DNA from: Nigrospora sphaerica
Taxonomy: Eukaryota > Ascomycota > Sordariomycetes > Amphisphaeriales > Apiosporaceae
Length of the DNA: 64,000 nucleotides
NCBI GenBank assembly: GCA_018287875.1
Contig: JAGVVL010000015.1
Span: 1,116,001 to 1,180,000, forward strand
Direction: 5' to 3'
This document shows, one piece after another, positions 36,307-47,883 of this stretch; the stretch's first letter is position 1; each line of letters begins with the position of its first letter. Position numbers and translations under genes: made by a program. The notes beneath the pieces were generated by a model. It was not told where the DNA came from. It worked only from the letters and a program-made list of their open reading frames with translations, and did no database searches.

Positions 36307-38407
36307 TTGTTTATTCACTCTGACGGCACTTGGAACTGTGGCCCTAGCGCCCCTTTCCACCGTGAAGCTGCGATCTCTTTCATCGCGCCATCGCGGAGGG
36401 TCTCACTGCCCATTGGGATGGCAGGCAGAGGCACGGAGGGAAGAAAAGGGATCCCGCACTGCCAGTGGTTACCGACTCAACAATGGAAACCACCGGCGCC
36501 GGGCCACAGTTCGGCGGTCCTTGCTCCTCCGTAGGCGGCCGGTATCCTCTCCAGGTGAGGTACTCTCGTCACCAAGGCGGAGGAGATTGGGCATGCGACT
36601 CCGTAGCACGGCTCTGCCGGACTTTTGAATGACGGATGCCCATGCCGGGGGTTGATGCAGCTTTCTTTCGATGGTAAAGAAGCCTGTTCCACGACGAATG
36701 ACCAAAGGAGAGCGGTGTGGGCGCACTGGCAAGCGGTCGTTCGTGACGGAGGCATCTCCTTGTGCAAAACCGCAAAGAGAGTTCACACTTACAGGAGCGT
36801 ATCCATTGCGAGACGGTATTCGATAGCTCGCCAGGACGGCAAAATGTTGATTCTAGGTACTGAACTGGATTGGAGCTCCAGGAAGAGTTCGCGCCTGCCT
36901 TCGAAGACGACGTTTGTGTTAGACGGGAAGTGAGTGCACTTTCAGAGGCCTCCCAATCCGGCAGGTTGGGTTCCCAGAAAGCGCTCTTGGGCAGTATCCC
37001 GAAACGCTGAAAATGGTTGCCTCCACAAGTTCTGGCAATGGCCCGTGGACGGACTTCCAGTCGTAGCTTGGCAAGTTGCTCGGATATCCAGCTTAGGTAC
37101 TCGGCGCTCCGATGAACCCACTGGAGCCTGTCCAGTACTTGACGCGTTCCTCTGAAGACGCGGGCTTCCGTCTTCGGGCGAGACTTTGGCCAGCTTTCGG
37201 GCCGAGGCCGGGTACAGTCGACGACACGCCGCCGGGCAGAAATCAGGAGGATGAGGGGGGGGAAAGCCGACGACGCAGAACCCCGCAGCTTCAAAGCGCT
37301 CGTTTATCAATGTGGTTGCCGGTCGAGAGGGCAGGGATGGCGCATGCGGAAAACGAAAGAAAGAGACGGAATGAGTTTGGGCGCCTCAAGGGGGTTCTCT
37401 CAACACACCGAAGGGCGCGGACAGGATGCCAGACCTTCTTTAGCTCCGCCAAGTGAAGTCTGATCATGGCCCCATCTCACGACAAGACATAAAGGCGGAT
37501 GACATAATAGTGGCCCCGACGCGGACGTTATCGGCATTACTGAGGGGCACTTATTGCATTTTCGAGGTCCGGAAAGACACTACTATTCACGCGTTCACTC
37601 AGGGCCTACCAAATGAAACCGGGTGGCATCATGTTGCGTATCATATGTTGTCGATGGTGCGCCGACATTTCAATCACTTTATTCCATCATGCAATGGGGG
37701 TCCCATCTGCGCCGGTTGCGACTCCGTCCGGGGGAGTCGCCATCGACTGGTGCGAACACAATGGCGATTGTCGGGAAGCAATGGGAGAGAGTGTGTCGTA
37801 TGTCAGTACTGAGGCGCGCAACTACGATTGACCTCTTATCAAGTACGACGTGTAGCTACATGACCTACTGTACAGGCGCATTATATCCTACCGTACATGA
37901 TCTTGACTGTCATACCCTACAGGGTATGCGAGAGGAGGGGAGGGTACCTACATTTATAGGTAAGTAAGTACATAGAAACCCGATAAGGCCAAAAGGTGCG
38001 CTACCTAGCCCGGCATTGTCTACATTGTATCTAGATAAGTACGACTTGAGGTACATACATAAAGTACTTATTAGTGATGCAGCCGCCATTGGCAGAGCTC
38101 CTTCCAAGACGATAGTGACGAAAGGGCACGCACGGTTCGCCACGTGATCAGTGTCAGCATTTTCTCAATCCTTGCCAAAGAAATTTTGAACCCAGCAAAG
38201 GCGACTACGTAGACGCAGCTTAGAACGAAGGCACGCAGCAGAGCTCTATCAACCCAAATTCCCATCCTCGGGGCCGTCGAACAAGCTCGTCACTCGCGCT
38301 CCGCCGACGCCAATTCCCCGATCTTTGGCCACCAGCGTATCCCGAGCCGTCTTCCTGCGCCGTCCCACAGCCGTCCCCCGCCGTCCCCCCCGCGAATCCT
38401 CGACACC
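36307..38407. other. intergenic between divergent PFK2-kinase and TOM40 genes
   Basis: About 2.1 kb with no supported coding sequence. An upstream exon of the kinase may lie in its first few hundred bases. A 241-codon minus-strand frame (36569-37294) shows no domain or compositional sign of being real. A short palindrome CATACCCT-AC-AGGGTATG lies near 37911, and TAGGTA-type words occur at 37947-38010. Confidence 0.5.
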
Positions 38408-39669
38408 ATGGACGCCAGCCCTGCGGCCGTCACCATCCCGGCGCCCATGTCGCCTCTGGCCGCCTTCCCCTCGGCAAAGTCCTCGCCCTCGGCCTCGTCC
38501 GCCCTTGCCCCTCTGCTCAACAACCCCGTGGCTCGCTCCCTCTCAGATGCCTACCAGTCTTTTTCAGAACGGCGCGCGAAGCTCGGCCTGTCCAACCCCG
38601 GCACCGTCGACGGTATCGCAAAGGAAGTCCAGCGCGATGTCTTCCTGACAAATTACATGCACGCGGGTCTGAGGGCCGACCTGACCAAGGCCTTCAGCAT
38701 ATCGCCCCTTTTCCAGGTCTCGCACCAGTTTGCCATGGGCGAGCGCCTGACACCCTATGCCTTCGCTGCTCTGTACGGCACCAACAATGTACGTGCCCCC
38801 CTCTGGAGGCGCCGAAACGCCGTCCACGCCGCCGCGCTCGCAGCCACTGACATGGCCCTCTCCAGGTCTTCTTGCAGGGAAGTCTGGACAGCGACGGCTC
38901 TTTGGCCTCGCGGTTCAACTACCGCTGGTCCGATGCTCTCGTGTCCAAGACCCAATTCCAGTTTGGAGCCCAGGACATGGCCTCCATCGACCACGAATAT
39001 GTGGGCTCCGACTTCACCTCTTCGCTCAAGATGCTGAACCCCTCTTGTCTTGACGGCGGTCTGACGGGTATTTTCATCGGAAGCCACCTCCAGTCCGTTA
39101 CCAAGAAGCTGTCACTTGGTATGGAGGCCGTGTACCAGCGCGCCGCCATGAACCAGCCGCCCGAGGCCGCCATTTCCTACGTTGGCCGGTACAAGTCGGA
39201 CGACTGGATTGCCACGGCGCAAATACACGCCCAGGGAGCCCTGAACGCCACCTACTGGCGCAAGCTCTCGGACAAGGTCCAGGCCGGTGTGGACATGACT
39301 CTCCAGCTTGTCCCTAGCCAGAGCCTGATGGGCGGAATTCAGAAGGAGGGCACCACTACTGTTGGTGCGAAGTACGACTTCCGCATGTCGACTTTCCGCG
39401 CCCAGGTCGACTCCAAAGGCAAGCTGAGCTGCCTCTTGGAGAAGCGTGTTGCGCCCCCGGTCATGATGTCCTTCGGCTGCGACCTCGAGCACGCTACTGT
39501 ACGTATCACCGACGGCAACCATTTGCCTCTTTCCTGCCGCATCCACTGACTGTGTCCATAGCAACAAGCGAAAATCGGACTTGGCATCACCATCGAGGCT
39601 GGTGGTGAGGAGGTGGCCGAGCAGCAGGAGGCCCTTGGCGCGGCTTCGACCCCCAACATACCTTTCTAA
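38408..39669 (+). CDS. TOM40: mitochondrial import receptor subunit TOM40
   Basis: Three exons, 38408-38788, 38866-39498 and 39562-39669, code for 373 aa. Introns have GTACGT donors and CAG/TAG acceptors and preserve frame (GTNN|VFLQGSL and [12 protein letters not shown]). The protein is the outer-membrane beta-barrel (Porin_3 family) that forms the protein-conducting channel of the TOM complex. Recognised stretches are [31 protein letters not shown] and PFYG-type barrel strands such as [19 protein letters not shown]. The last strand [12 protein letters not shown] fits a C-terminal beta-signal for SAM-mediated insertion. The start sits in a good context (CACCATGG), and the Ala/Pro/Ser-rich first 40 residues form a short N-terminal arm. 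Length is typical for fungal Tom40 (about 350-375 aa). Confidence 0.94.
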
Positions 39670-40557
39670 ACCACGAACCGAACCCCCGGCGACAGAGTCG
39701 CGACTCCCCGCTTCACCTTGGGGCGATAATCCATGATGCCCCTCCCACTTCTGCTGTTTTATGAATTGGTACGGCGGACACGACGATAGACTTTCAAGCA
39801 GGAGTCACGGGACGACATGTACAATATTAACGGACGCGACTAGAAGGAAGGGATGATGACCGGCAGCATGGCGGGCTACTTGGCATGGCACGGGCATGGC
39901 ACGAGCGCGGCGGCTCCTTCCAGCAGCTTCAGGCTTTTGATGTTCCCCAAAAGCGACGTCCCTGTAATTTAGGCCACGGCTGAGTAGCCGTACTGTATAA
40001 AAAAACGCAAGCCCCGTGCCAGCGCTCCGCGACTGTTCCCATGACCAAAGTAGCGGGCGACGATCAGAGACTGCGCCAGGCCGGCCAACACTACGACACC
40101 CGGCCAAACAGTCTTGGGCCGCGGAATGAGAACGACGACAAGGCGCGGTCGTTTGCCCTCCAATGGAGCCGTCGCGTACGGCTTACCCTAAAAGTGTCGA
40201 TCTTGCTTCAGGGGAGACGAGTTTGGTTACCCGTTGGCTCGTGATCCGTCCTCCGCCTCGCCCATGTACGCGAAAAGCACAGTCTTGGTCGTTGGTTCAT
40301 GTGTATTAAGTATCATGGTTAATGTTACGTCGTTGAGTGGCTTCCTATCTATAGAGATGCACCCTGGGTATCTCATGTTGGTCTCCAAGAATCGAGCAAA
40401 TGACCGCACCGTCTCCGACACCACCAATCCTCCGCTGCCGCTTCGGGAAAAAAAACAAAAAAAAGGGGGAGGGGGCCTGGGAGAGTGGCACTCCGCAAAG
40501 TCGTGCGTCTTTGGGTATGAGCAGCAGACCGCACTGTCCCCGAAGGCCCAGTCGGGC
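39670..40557. other. convergent 3' interval between TOM40 and ubiquitin protease genes
   Basis: 888 bp holding the 3' ends of two convergent genes. A poly-A/poly-G stretch lies at 40446-40470. No gene was seen. Confidence 0.5.
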
Positions 40558-43119
40558 TCACATTATAACGCACTCCCGATCGGGTACGTCACCGGTCTTC
40601 ACCTTCTGCTCCTTCTTGGCTTTGGATCTGGACCGCTTGTGGGCGTTTTCCTTGTCCTTGTCCTTCTCTTTATCTTTTCCTTTGCTTTTGCTTTTCTCCT
40701 TATTGCTCTCGTCGCTGTTGGCGTCCACAATTTCGAAATCGTCATCCGTGTCCACAACGGCCGCATCCCGCAACGGCTCCTTGCTGGTGCGGACCAACCC
40801 GCTCAAGCGCGACATGGTAAGGCTGATTCGGTTCTCCCCTGCCTGACTGTTTGGCCGACTTTTGCTGCCGGCACGGAACTTGGCAGCGGCTCGGCTCAGT
40901 CTCTGAGCTGTCGTCTCATCGATAGGAGTTCCACCTGGCGAGGGGCCCTCAATGGGTGTGAGGGCCGGACTCGACAGGAAGGCCTCGTGGACTCCACTAC
41001 CCCGGCGGGATACGCTGAGATAGCCATCGTCGTCGGCCAAGCTCCGCCGTGGCCGGTCGATTTCCGAGGAGAAACGTACACTGGCAGTGGCAGAGGGCAA
41101 ATTGCTCAAGTTGTCAAAGTAGCTGCTGGCTTGGCGTGAGACCGCCGGGCGGTCGCCATTGGAAGGAGTGGCATCCGTCGTCTTGACAAGCAGTGCCGTA
41201 TCGTTGTAGGATGGAGGTTCGGCATCCGTGCCGTCTGTCGAACTGGCTGTGACATCGACAATTGGCACAATCTGGTAAAACAGAAGGTACGGCATCTCAT
41301 CCTTGAGCGACTGCTTGATATCGTCAATCGGCGATACGCGCTCCTCGACAGCTAGGTCGTCGAACTTGACCCACTGCGCCTCCTCGTAGTCAGGTGGCGG
41401 GTCGTTGTCATGCCGTCGATTGTCGGTGAGAAGCTTAGGGGCCACACGGCAGAAGGAAATGTAGTGGCCTGAATGCACCGAGTCGCCCCTGTGGCAGACG
41501 ACGGATTGCAGGACGAGTTTGTACTCGGTACTGAGCCCGCTCTCTTCTACGTGCCGCTGATCCACAATGAAGTGCGGCAGCCGCAAACTGTCGGGAATGT
41601 CGATGAATGTGTTTTGCCTCTTGGGCAACCCGTTTTCGTCCACCATGTATCTTTTTAGACAGATGCCTACCACGGGACGCTGGCTGAAGTGGCGCGCAAC
41701 CTCCAAGTCATTCTGCGGCTCCACGTTGGTAGGAGAATGCCATGCTAGCTTCATGTGAGCTTTACTTGCCTATGTGGGAGGCAATGGGAAACCTTACGAA
41801 TGAGCCTGAAGAATTGCCAGGCGGGTATGGTGACAGCCTTGACCACTGACGCCCTCCGCTTGGCTCTCTCAAAAAGACTGGCGTTATCTGCTTGGTGGGA
41901 AGGCTTCTCATGATCATCCAAGACCACTCTTTGTATAATGCTCTCTGTCCGACGCCGGGGCGGGCGGGCGAACGCCTCATCTTGCGGCAAAGTGGAAGAG
42001 TTGGCCGCCTCGCGGGGCTCTGTCCGGCACCGCTCCAGGGAGTCTGTAGACTGGTCACCCTTCTCGTCGGTCGCAGTAGAGGATGAACGCTCGGTGTCAT
42101 CGCCATCGTCCGTGACTAGCCGGATCGTACTCTTGGGGGTAGAGGGCGTCGCGGGCGCTGGTGTTAAAGTCATCGGCCTCGCTTGCTTGCCGTCTTCCAA
42201 GCTATCCCGATGGACATCGACCTGCGAGTTGAAGTACTCCTCAAGGCAATCTTCTAGTTTGACGCCCTTTCCATCAGCATCCGTTGGTACGGCGAGATTC
42301 AACAATCTCTCGTAAACGACCTTGTGGTCCGCATCATCGTTTTTGCCCTGGTGGAACAAGTCGACTTGTAGAGGTAGCAACGGCAGCTGTAGAGTCTCGG
42401 TGATGAAGGCGAAAGCTTCGGACGTGTCCTGTTGCTCGAGCATTTGGGCATCTTTCCAACCACATGCTGCTAGTGCATCCTGTATATGCTCCGTCATATC
42501 GGTCTGGATCAGCTTGCCGCTCCGAAGCAGATTCACCCATAGTCGCAGTAACATGGCCAGCTTCGTTTGTGGCTCCTCGGGCAGGTCGCTTGTCAGCATG
42601 CATTCGAACGCTTCGAGCTTGGCGAACATGGCGAAGAGGAGAGCATCGAGGTAGCAGGTAACGTTCCCGCGGTTCTCGGCACCGAGCATAGCCGTGTTCG
42701 GGTTGTAATGCACGACGTCGCCGGCGAGTGTTTTCTGCTGCAGAACCATGAGCTCCACAGCCTTGTCGACGTCGCCGCCGCAGGACCGGTGGTGCAGCGC
42801 GTAGAGGACATGGTCGGCGTTTGCGTTTTTGATCTCTAGCTCGGCGAGGCGTTGCAGTACCTGCTCGACCTGGGCGGCCTCTGCCTCTTTGTCTGCCTCG
42901 GCATCCTTGGCATCTTCCTTCTCCGCAGTGCCTTTCGGGTCGGATTTGAAGAGGGAAAGGAAAGCCTCCGAGGACTTCGGACGGTGCTGGAGAAGGGGGC
43001 GAGTCTGTTAGAACCAGCGGCGGGAGACGAGGGGATCGGGGGCGCCCACGTACCTTATGGGAAGGGTCGCTGGGTTTCCCGCGTCGGGCCAAGAACCTCT
43101 TGTTCAGCGCCGTCTTCAT
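40558..43119 (-). CDS. ubiquitin-specific protease (USP/UCH) with C-terminal CaaX box
   Basis: Three exons, 43054-43119, 41798-42986 and 40558-41744, give 813 aa. Introns are 42987-43053 (GTACGT...CAG) and 41745-41797 (GTAAGG...TAG). The second acceptor was chosen because it gives AWQFFRLIPWHSPTN and a 53-nt intron. The Cys box NRGNVTCYLDALLFAMF (Cys about 133) and His box DSVHSGHYISFCR (His about 512) mark a papain-fold deubiquitinase. The Cys box differs from canonical GNTCYMNS and is closer to the CYLD type. A helical, UBA-like leader (VEQVLQRLAELEIKNANADH) precedes it, and a disordered Ser/Thr insert separates the two boxes. The C-terminus is Lys-rich (KEKSKSKGKDKEKDKDKE) and ends in CVIM, a farnesylation-type CaaX box. 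This predicts membrane attachment (inference). Substrates unknown. Confidence 0.88.
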
Positions 43120-45683
43120 GGTGAACGGCGGACGGACCAGCGAAGGACGCTGGCTAACGGGCGGACAGGCTTCGTCTTTCGTCGTGGATGGATGGTGGGG
43201 TGTCTAGCAGACGCCTATGTAGGGAGGGTGTAAGTGCTGTCGGCACGGTGGAGCGAGGGGCCTGCTTTTTTTTTCTTCTTTTCCAATTCAATGGGAAATG
43301 ATGGGACGAGTCGAGGCGGCAGTCGGGAGACGGCCGGTTCTAGGGCTGCAGAAAATGGTATACTTCGAAAAGTCGCATCGTCAGGAGATGGTTAAATACT
43401 GTTCGCGAGCCACGCATGGAGCACGAGAGCATGTAGGCGACCAAGTGAGCGAGAATTTGCAAGTGAGTGAACGGCGGCGGTAGGTCAGCGAGGCGGGCGG
43501 GCGCCCGGAAAGCTTGTCCGTGTTCGCTGTTATCGAGCGAAATGACGGTAGGACGGGAGGTAGGCGCTGCAGGGTGTGGAAACATGCGCAAGTTGAGCTC
43601 CAGCAATCCTTCCGGACCCCAGCCTAAGAGGTGTTTCGCGTGGTTTTGACGCGGCTGGGCGGAGGCGAAACGTACTGTATTTCAAGTACTGAATCCGTCC
43701 TACGGGAGCTGCCACACCCCAAGGCAGCCACCGGCATGTGCTAGCTAGTATTACCCGGCAGGCTGATTTTACTCCGGCCTCACAGGTCATTTCTTTTCTT
43801 TTCTGCCTGGCCTGATCCGTGCAGCCGCAAAGGACGGTAGATCGTGTGTCTTCTCAGGCCGAGCAGACAACAGGACAGACAGGCAGACAGATGGACAGCC
43901 CTATTGTTTGGGATCCGCCATGCAGGAGTATGACCGGCCGCTTCCCGTTGAGCACCTGGTAGGGAAGGGGCTAAGTACCTAAGGTACTTGGCCGCGCAGT
44001 GCAATGGTGAAAGGGTATCTATCTCTGCGAGGTGGGGGGGTCGAAGAGGGGCAGACCATGGCGGCGAAATGGAGCCTGGAGATGATGGGGCTACGGGGAG
44101 CTGAGCAGTTAGTCGCCGTGACCTTTGTGAAGGATAGGTGGCAGACGTACGTTCCACAGGCAACATATAGCCAGGCCATATTTGTGACTCTCGCTCCGCT
44201 CCACGCCACTCATAACCAAGATTTGAGCGGGTTTACAAGAAGCATGAGTTGGTATTTTTTTTGGAGGGGGGGACGTCAGTAGGTAACAGCCAATGCTACG
44301 TCTCTACCTACCTCCTTACCCAAGTAGGTACTTTAAACAGGTCCCGACATCGTAAGGTAGGTACTTATCCCAAGGAGTTGGGAGATCAGCATCGTGCGTA
44401 TGTAGTTGTAACGATCACCATGCTATCTCCCCTCCGCAAAATGGTGGATCACAGCCAGCTTGCTTGGGCTTTCCATCCACGCCGGGCCCAGCCATTTGGG
44501 CCCCGTCACAGGAGTAGATTCCAACCGTTTGCTTGTCCGTCTGACAGCGAGACTGTCAGACCTGGAGCGGCACGCGTGGTCTAGCGCTGTGTCTGATGCT
44601 ATCTGGTATCCATCCCATTCACCCTCCAGCCCGCCTTTGCCCGCCCTGCTTTACCGCCGCCGCTCCTATAGCCCGTCGTAGCCTGGTGCCGGGCTCGCCT
44701 CGAACCTCGCCTCGTGTTGCGTAAAGAGGTCACCATTCACTGAATACGCCCGAAGAAGCACGTTCACTTTGATTCCATACCTATCGAGTGCCAGAGGGCC
44801 GAATACTGGAAGCCTTGGGGGCTCGTCATCAGCGCCACACCTCCCTCAGCATGCATGGCCGGCACCCGCACGTGGCATGAACCTACATACGCCTTGGAAG
44901 CTCGCCGCCCTACCCGCTGCCGTGGACTGCAGACGGGTGTGCCGAGCCATGTCCTTACCTACCTAGGGGTGGCCGCGGAAGCTCCTGCGTGAGCACAGCT
45001 CCTCCCGAAGCAGGTGCCTACACATGTACGCGGCGGATAAAAGAGGGAAAGACAGGAAGGCGGAGAGACGCGATGCGAAAGGTGTGGTTGAACGGGTGAT
45101 CATTACCAACTTCAACTCGCCGACGCATTAGAAGCTGACGCACGTTGATGACGATTGGCAGCAGCCTGGTTGTGTGCAGTCAAGCAGCCAGTCTCTAGGG
45201 GCTAGAGACGGCTGCCCTCGGTTAGGCGTTTGCAAGGACAGTGTCATGCGGAACGATCACGTCTGTGGTTGCAAACCCGTGCAAACAGCCAAACTCATCG
45301 CATTGAGGACCTCGGGACTCTATGCTTCTTTGCCCGCTTACGGGTGCCAGAAGTAGAAGTAGAGCTCCAGCCACCTAGAGCTAGAGCTACTACTATTCCA
45401 TCCATCCCAGGTACGTAAGGTTGGGGAGTGCATGTCGCTGCATGATCCAGTTTGTTTTGGGTCATCGTAAGTACCGAAGTATCTACTTACCTAGGTAGGT
45501 AACCGGGGAATCCCGCTTTTTGGGAACGTCTTGGACCCGGAAATTCAAAGCCTCCGGACCCGTCGAAAATTCAATGGTCGAGGTCCGGGATCGCGCAGAA
45601 ACGCCATATACCCTGGCCACCCGGAACGACGACTGGTGATAGCTTCAATTGGGAGTCGAGGGGGGAATTTTCAACTATACGCC
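43120..45683. other. intergenic between divergent ubiquitin protease and uL5m genes
   Basis: About 2.6 kb without a supported gene. It is rich in TAGGTA/TACCTA words (43976, 44300-44365, 44957, 45413, 45484-45500). A poly-T/pyrimidine tract at 43266-43285 lies upstream of the protease start. Confidence 0.5.
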
Positions 45684-46931
45684 ATGACAGCACTTCGCTC
45701 GGTGCCGCGCTCGGCTCGGCCGCTGCTCAGCCAGTCGGCAGTCGGAAGCAGGCCCACGGCCGCGAGCTTCGCACGATGCGCCTCAACCGGAGCGCCGCCG
45801 GTGTCTGACGTGGAGACCGACTCGGGTTTGATGTCGCCGATCGTGGAACGGGAGGGCATCACCATTATGGATCCGAGAAAGAGAGCTAGCCAGAGAGACC
45901 ACGAGCTGCCTCACGGAAGGTGGGTTCGGACCCGTGCTGTTCGGGGACCCGAGACGAGCCATTGTTGACAGTGCGGTACAGATACCGGTACCACCCCCCG
46001 AAGTACTACAGAGGTCCCTTTCACCCCGTCCAACCCCCGCCTTCCTCCGATCCCGTCGCCCGCAATTTCCAGCCGGGGCCCTTCAACCTGCCTCGCTTGA
46101 AGCAGACCATACATTCCACCATCGCCTCCGACATCCTGACCTTGGCGTACCTGCACAAGCCGCCCAACGCCCCAGAGTCACCAGAGCGGATACGGTATCG
46201 CAACTGGGGCGACGGAACTCCCTACATGGAGAATCGGCCTAAACGCGGACCGCGAGGTTCCGATGTCCTCTACCCTCTAGAAGAGGACATCAATTACAAC
46301 AACATCCCCGATATCAAGGCCGTGCACGTCGTCATGTACCAGCCAAAGGCCCGGAAGAACCCAGACCACCTCACGGTGGCCAGGTCCATCCTGCAGAACA
46401 TCTCAGGAGTCCGGCCCGAAATCACTCGGAACAAAGAAAGCATCTCGCAGTGGCAGATTGTCAAGGGCGACAGGACCGGTGTCAAGTGTACGATCAAGGG
46501 CAACCTGGCCTACGAGTTCCTGGACAAGGTGATTCACTTGGTGTTCCCCAAGATCAAGGAGTGGCAGGGAATCAAGGGTAAGCTTGGGAAACGCCCCGTG
46601 TTATGGAGAATGACCACCGCCAGTGGCAATATTGACACGGATCTCAGGTTCTACTGGTGACAGCACTGGAAACCTTTCTTTCGGCCTGACGGCCCAGGAG
46701 GTGATGTATTTTCCGGAAGTGGAAGCCAACTACTCGCACTACCCGCAAAAGGTGAGCCAAAGTCAAAGGCTTCGCGCTCCCCGGTTGAAGAGGGAAGCCC
46801 TGCTAACTCGCAAATGACAGATGATTCCCGGTTGCCGAGTTCACGTTGAAACCACGGCCAAATCGGACAGACACGCAAGACTTCTGTTCGGTGGCATGGG
46901 CATTCCGTTCGAAGGCCAACTCATTGACTAA
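45684..46931 (+). CDS. MRPL7: mitochondrial large-subunit ribosomal protein uL5m (MRPL7)
   Basis: Four exons, 45684-45919, 45982-46577, 46648-46751 and 46821-46931, give 348 aa. Introns end GTGGGT/CAG, GTAAGC/CAG and GTGAGC/CAG. The first acceptor at 45979-45981 was chosen because it alone matches the donor phase, giving HGRYRYHPPKYYRGP. The N-terminus (MTALRSVPRSARPLLSQSA) is an Arg/Ser-rich mitochondrial presequence. The body has the bacterial L5 fold signatures: PDIKAVHVVMYQPKA, ILQNISGVRPEITRNKESI, GVKCTIKGNLAYEFLDKVI and the L5 C-terminal FGLTAQEVMYFPEVE. It acts in the central protuberance of the mitoribosome. The ATG at 45684 is the only start giving a plausible presequence; upstream in-frame sequence begins with non-ATG codons. 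It converges with FES1. Confidence 0.92.
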
Positions 46932-47184
46932 GCACCCTAGCATGCCATGCCTGGCTTAGATATACTGTCCGCATTCACACTGGCTGCTTCCAAGGAGTGT
47001 AATATACAAATGTACAACATGATGAATCAGCAAGGTGTCAGGGGTATCTCGTGTAAATTCATTCCAGTCCCTTTTGTGATCCCTTTTTCCCTGTTCGTTG
47101 TCTCAGGCGGCAGATCCGCGCGATAGATCAATCCAACCAACTCCTCGTAGTGCTAATGTGCTATGTTTAACTGGCCTGTCCGCT

Positions 47185-47883
47185 TCACGCATTCTGCGCC
47201 TGTTCTTTCAGTTTGCCAATTACTTCGTCGACAGCGTTCATCTCGGTAGCGTCGACTTTGTCGCCTTGGCCGTGGCCCTTCTTCGCCAGCTCCGACGTCA
47301 GGACGTCCATGCCCGGCTGGTAATTACGGCAGGCGGAGCTGAGTGCGTAGACGGCCTTCCTTCGGACATCTGTGGTCTCCTTAGCGTCGGCGTCAGCGTC
47401 GGCGAGACGCTCGCCTAGGGCCATGGCGACGAGCTTCTCGACGCCGCCGAGGGCCACCAGGCGCTCCTGCGAGGGCGCGTTGTTCTGCACGGCGGTGCCG
47501 ACGACCCAGGCCGCCATGCGGCGGATCTGGGCGTCCTCGTGGGCCAGGAGCTCGAGCAGAGGGGTCCACAGCCCGAGCTTGGAGAGGAGGTTCGCGTTGT
47601 CCAGCGACTCGATCAGCTGCTCCAGGTTGTCCAGCGCCGTGACCTTAGAGTCGAGCGTGACCTCGGGGTCCGTCGACGTGGCGTGCGCGACGGCCGCCTG
47701 CATGAGCTCAGCGTCCGACGGCCCGCCCATCAGCGCCTTGATGGCCTCGGCGTTGAGGCCGCGGCCGGCGTCCGCGGGAGCGCCGGTGCCATCGGTGCCG
47801 TTGGCGGCGTTGTCATCGGCGGGCGTCGAGTTCTGGATACTCCATTTCAGGAGATCCTGGAGGCCCTTGCTGGTGTCGCCCAT
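47185..47883 (-). CDS. FES1: Hsp70 nucleotide exchange factor FES1
   Basis: Single-exon gene of 232 aa from ATG 47883 to TGA. The N-terminal LQDLLKWSIQNS is the Fes1-type lead-in helix. It is followed by an acidic, Asn/Gly-rich linker and an Armadillo-like repeat region with LDNLEQLIESLDNANLL, GLWTPLLELLAHEDAQIRRM, AAWVVGTAVQNNAPSQE and RKAVYALSSACRN. Fes1/HspBP1 proteins bind cytosolic Hsp70 (Ssa), speed ADP release and help triage misfolded proteins for degradation. Length is slightly above the usual 210-290 aa fungal minimum and the protein looks complete. It is convergent with the uL5m gene, the stops being about 250 bp apart. Confidence 0.95.
   Translation of the reverse strand: MGDTSKGLQDLLKWSIQNSTPADDNAANGTDGTGAPADAGRGLNAEAIKALMGGPSDAELMQAAVAHATSTDPEVTLDSKVTALDNLEQLIESLDNANLLSKLGLWTPLLELLAHEDAQIRRMAAWVVGTAVQNNAPSQERLVALGGVEKLVAMALGERLADADADAKETTDVRRKAVYALSSACRNYQPGMDVLTSELAKKGHGQGDKVDATEMNAVDEVIGKLKEQAQNA

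Noticed and set aside
36358..36360. GTG as start of the PFK2-kinase
   Set aside because: Non-ATG; the first in-frame ATG is at 36306 and an upstream exon remains possible.
36569..37294. 241-codon minus-strand frame upstream of the PFK2-kinase
   Set aside because: Considered as an upstream exon or separate gene; no motif and no donor site that joins the kinase frame convincingly.
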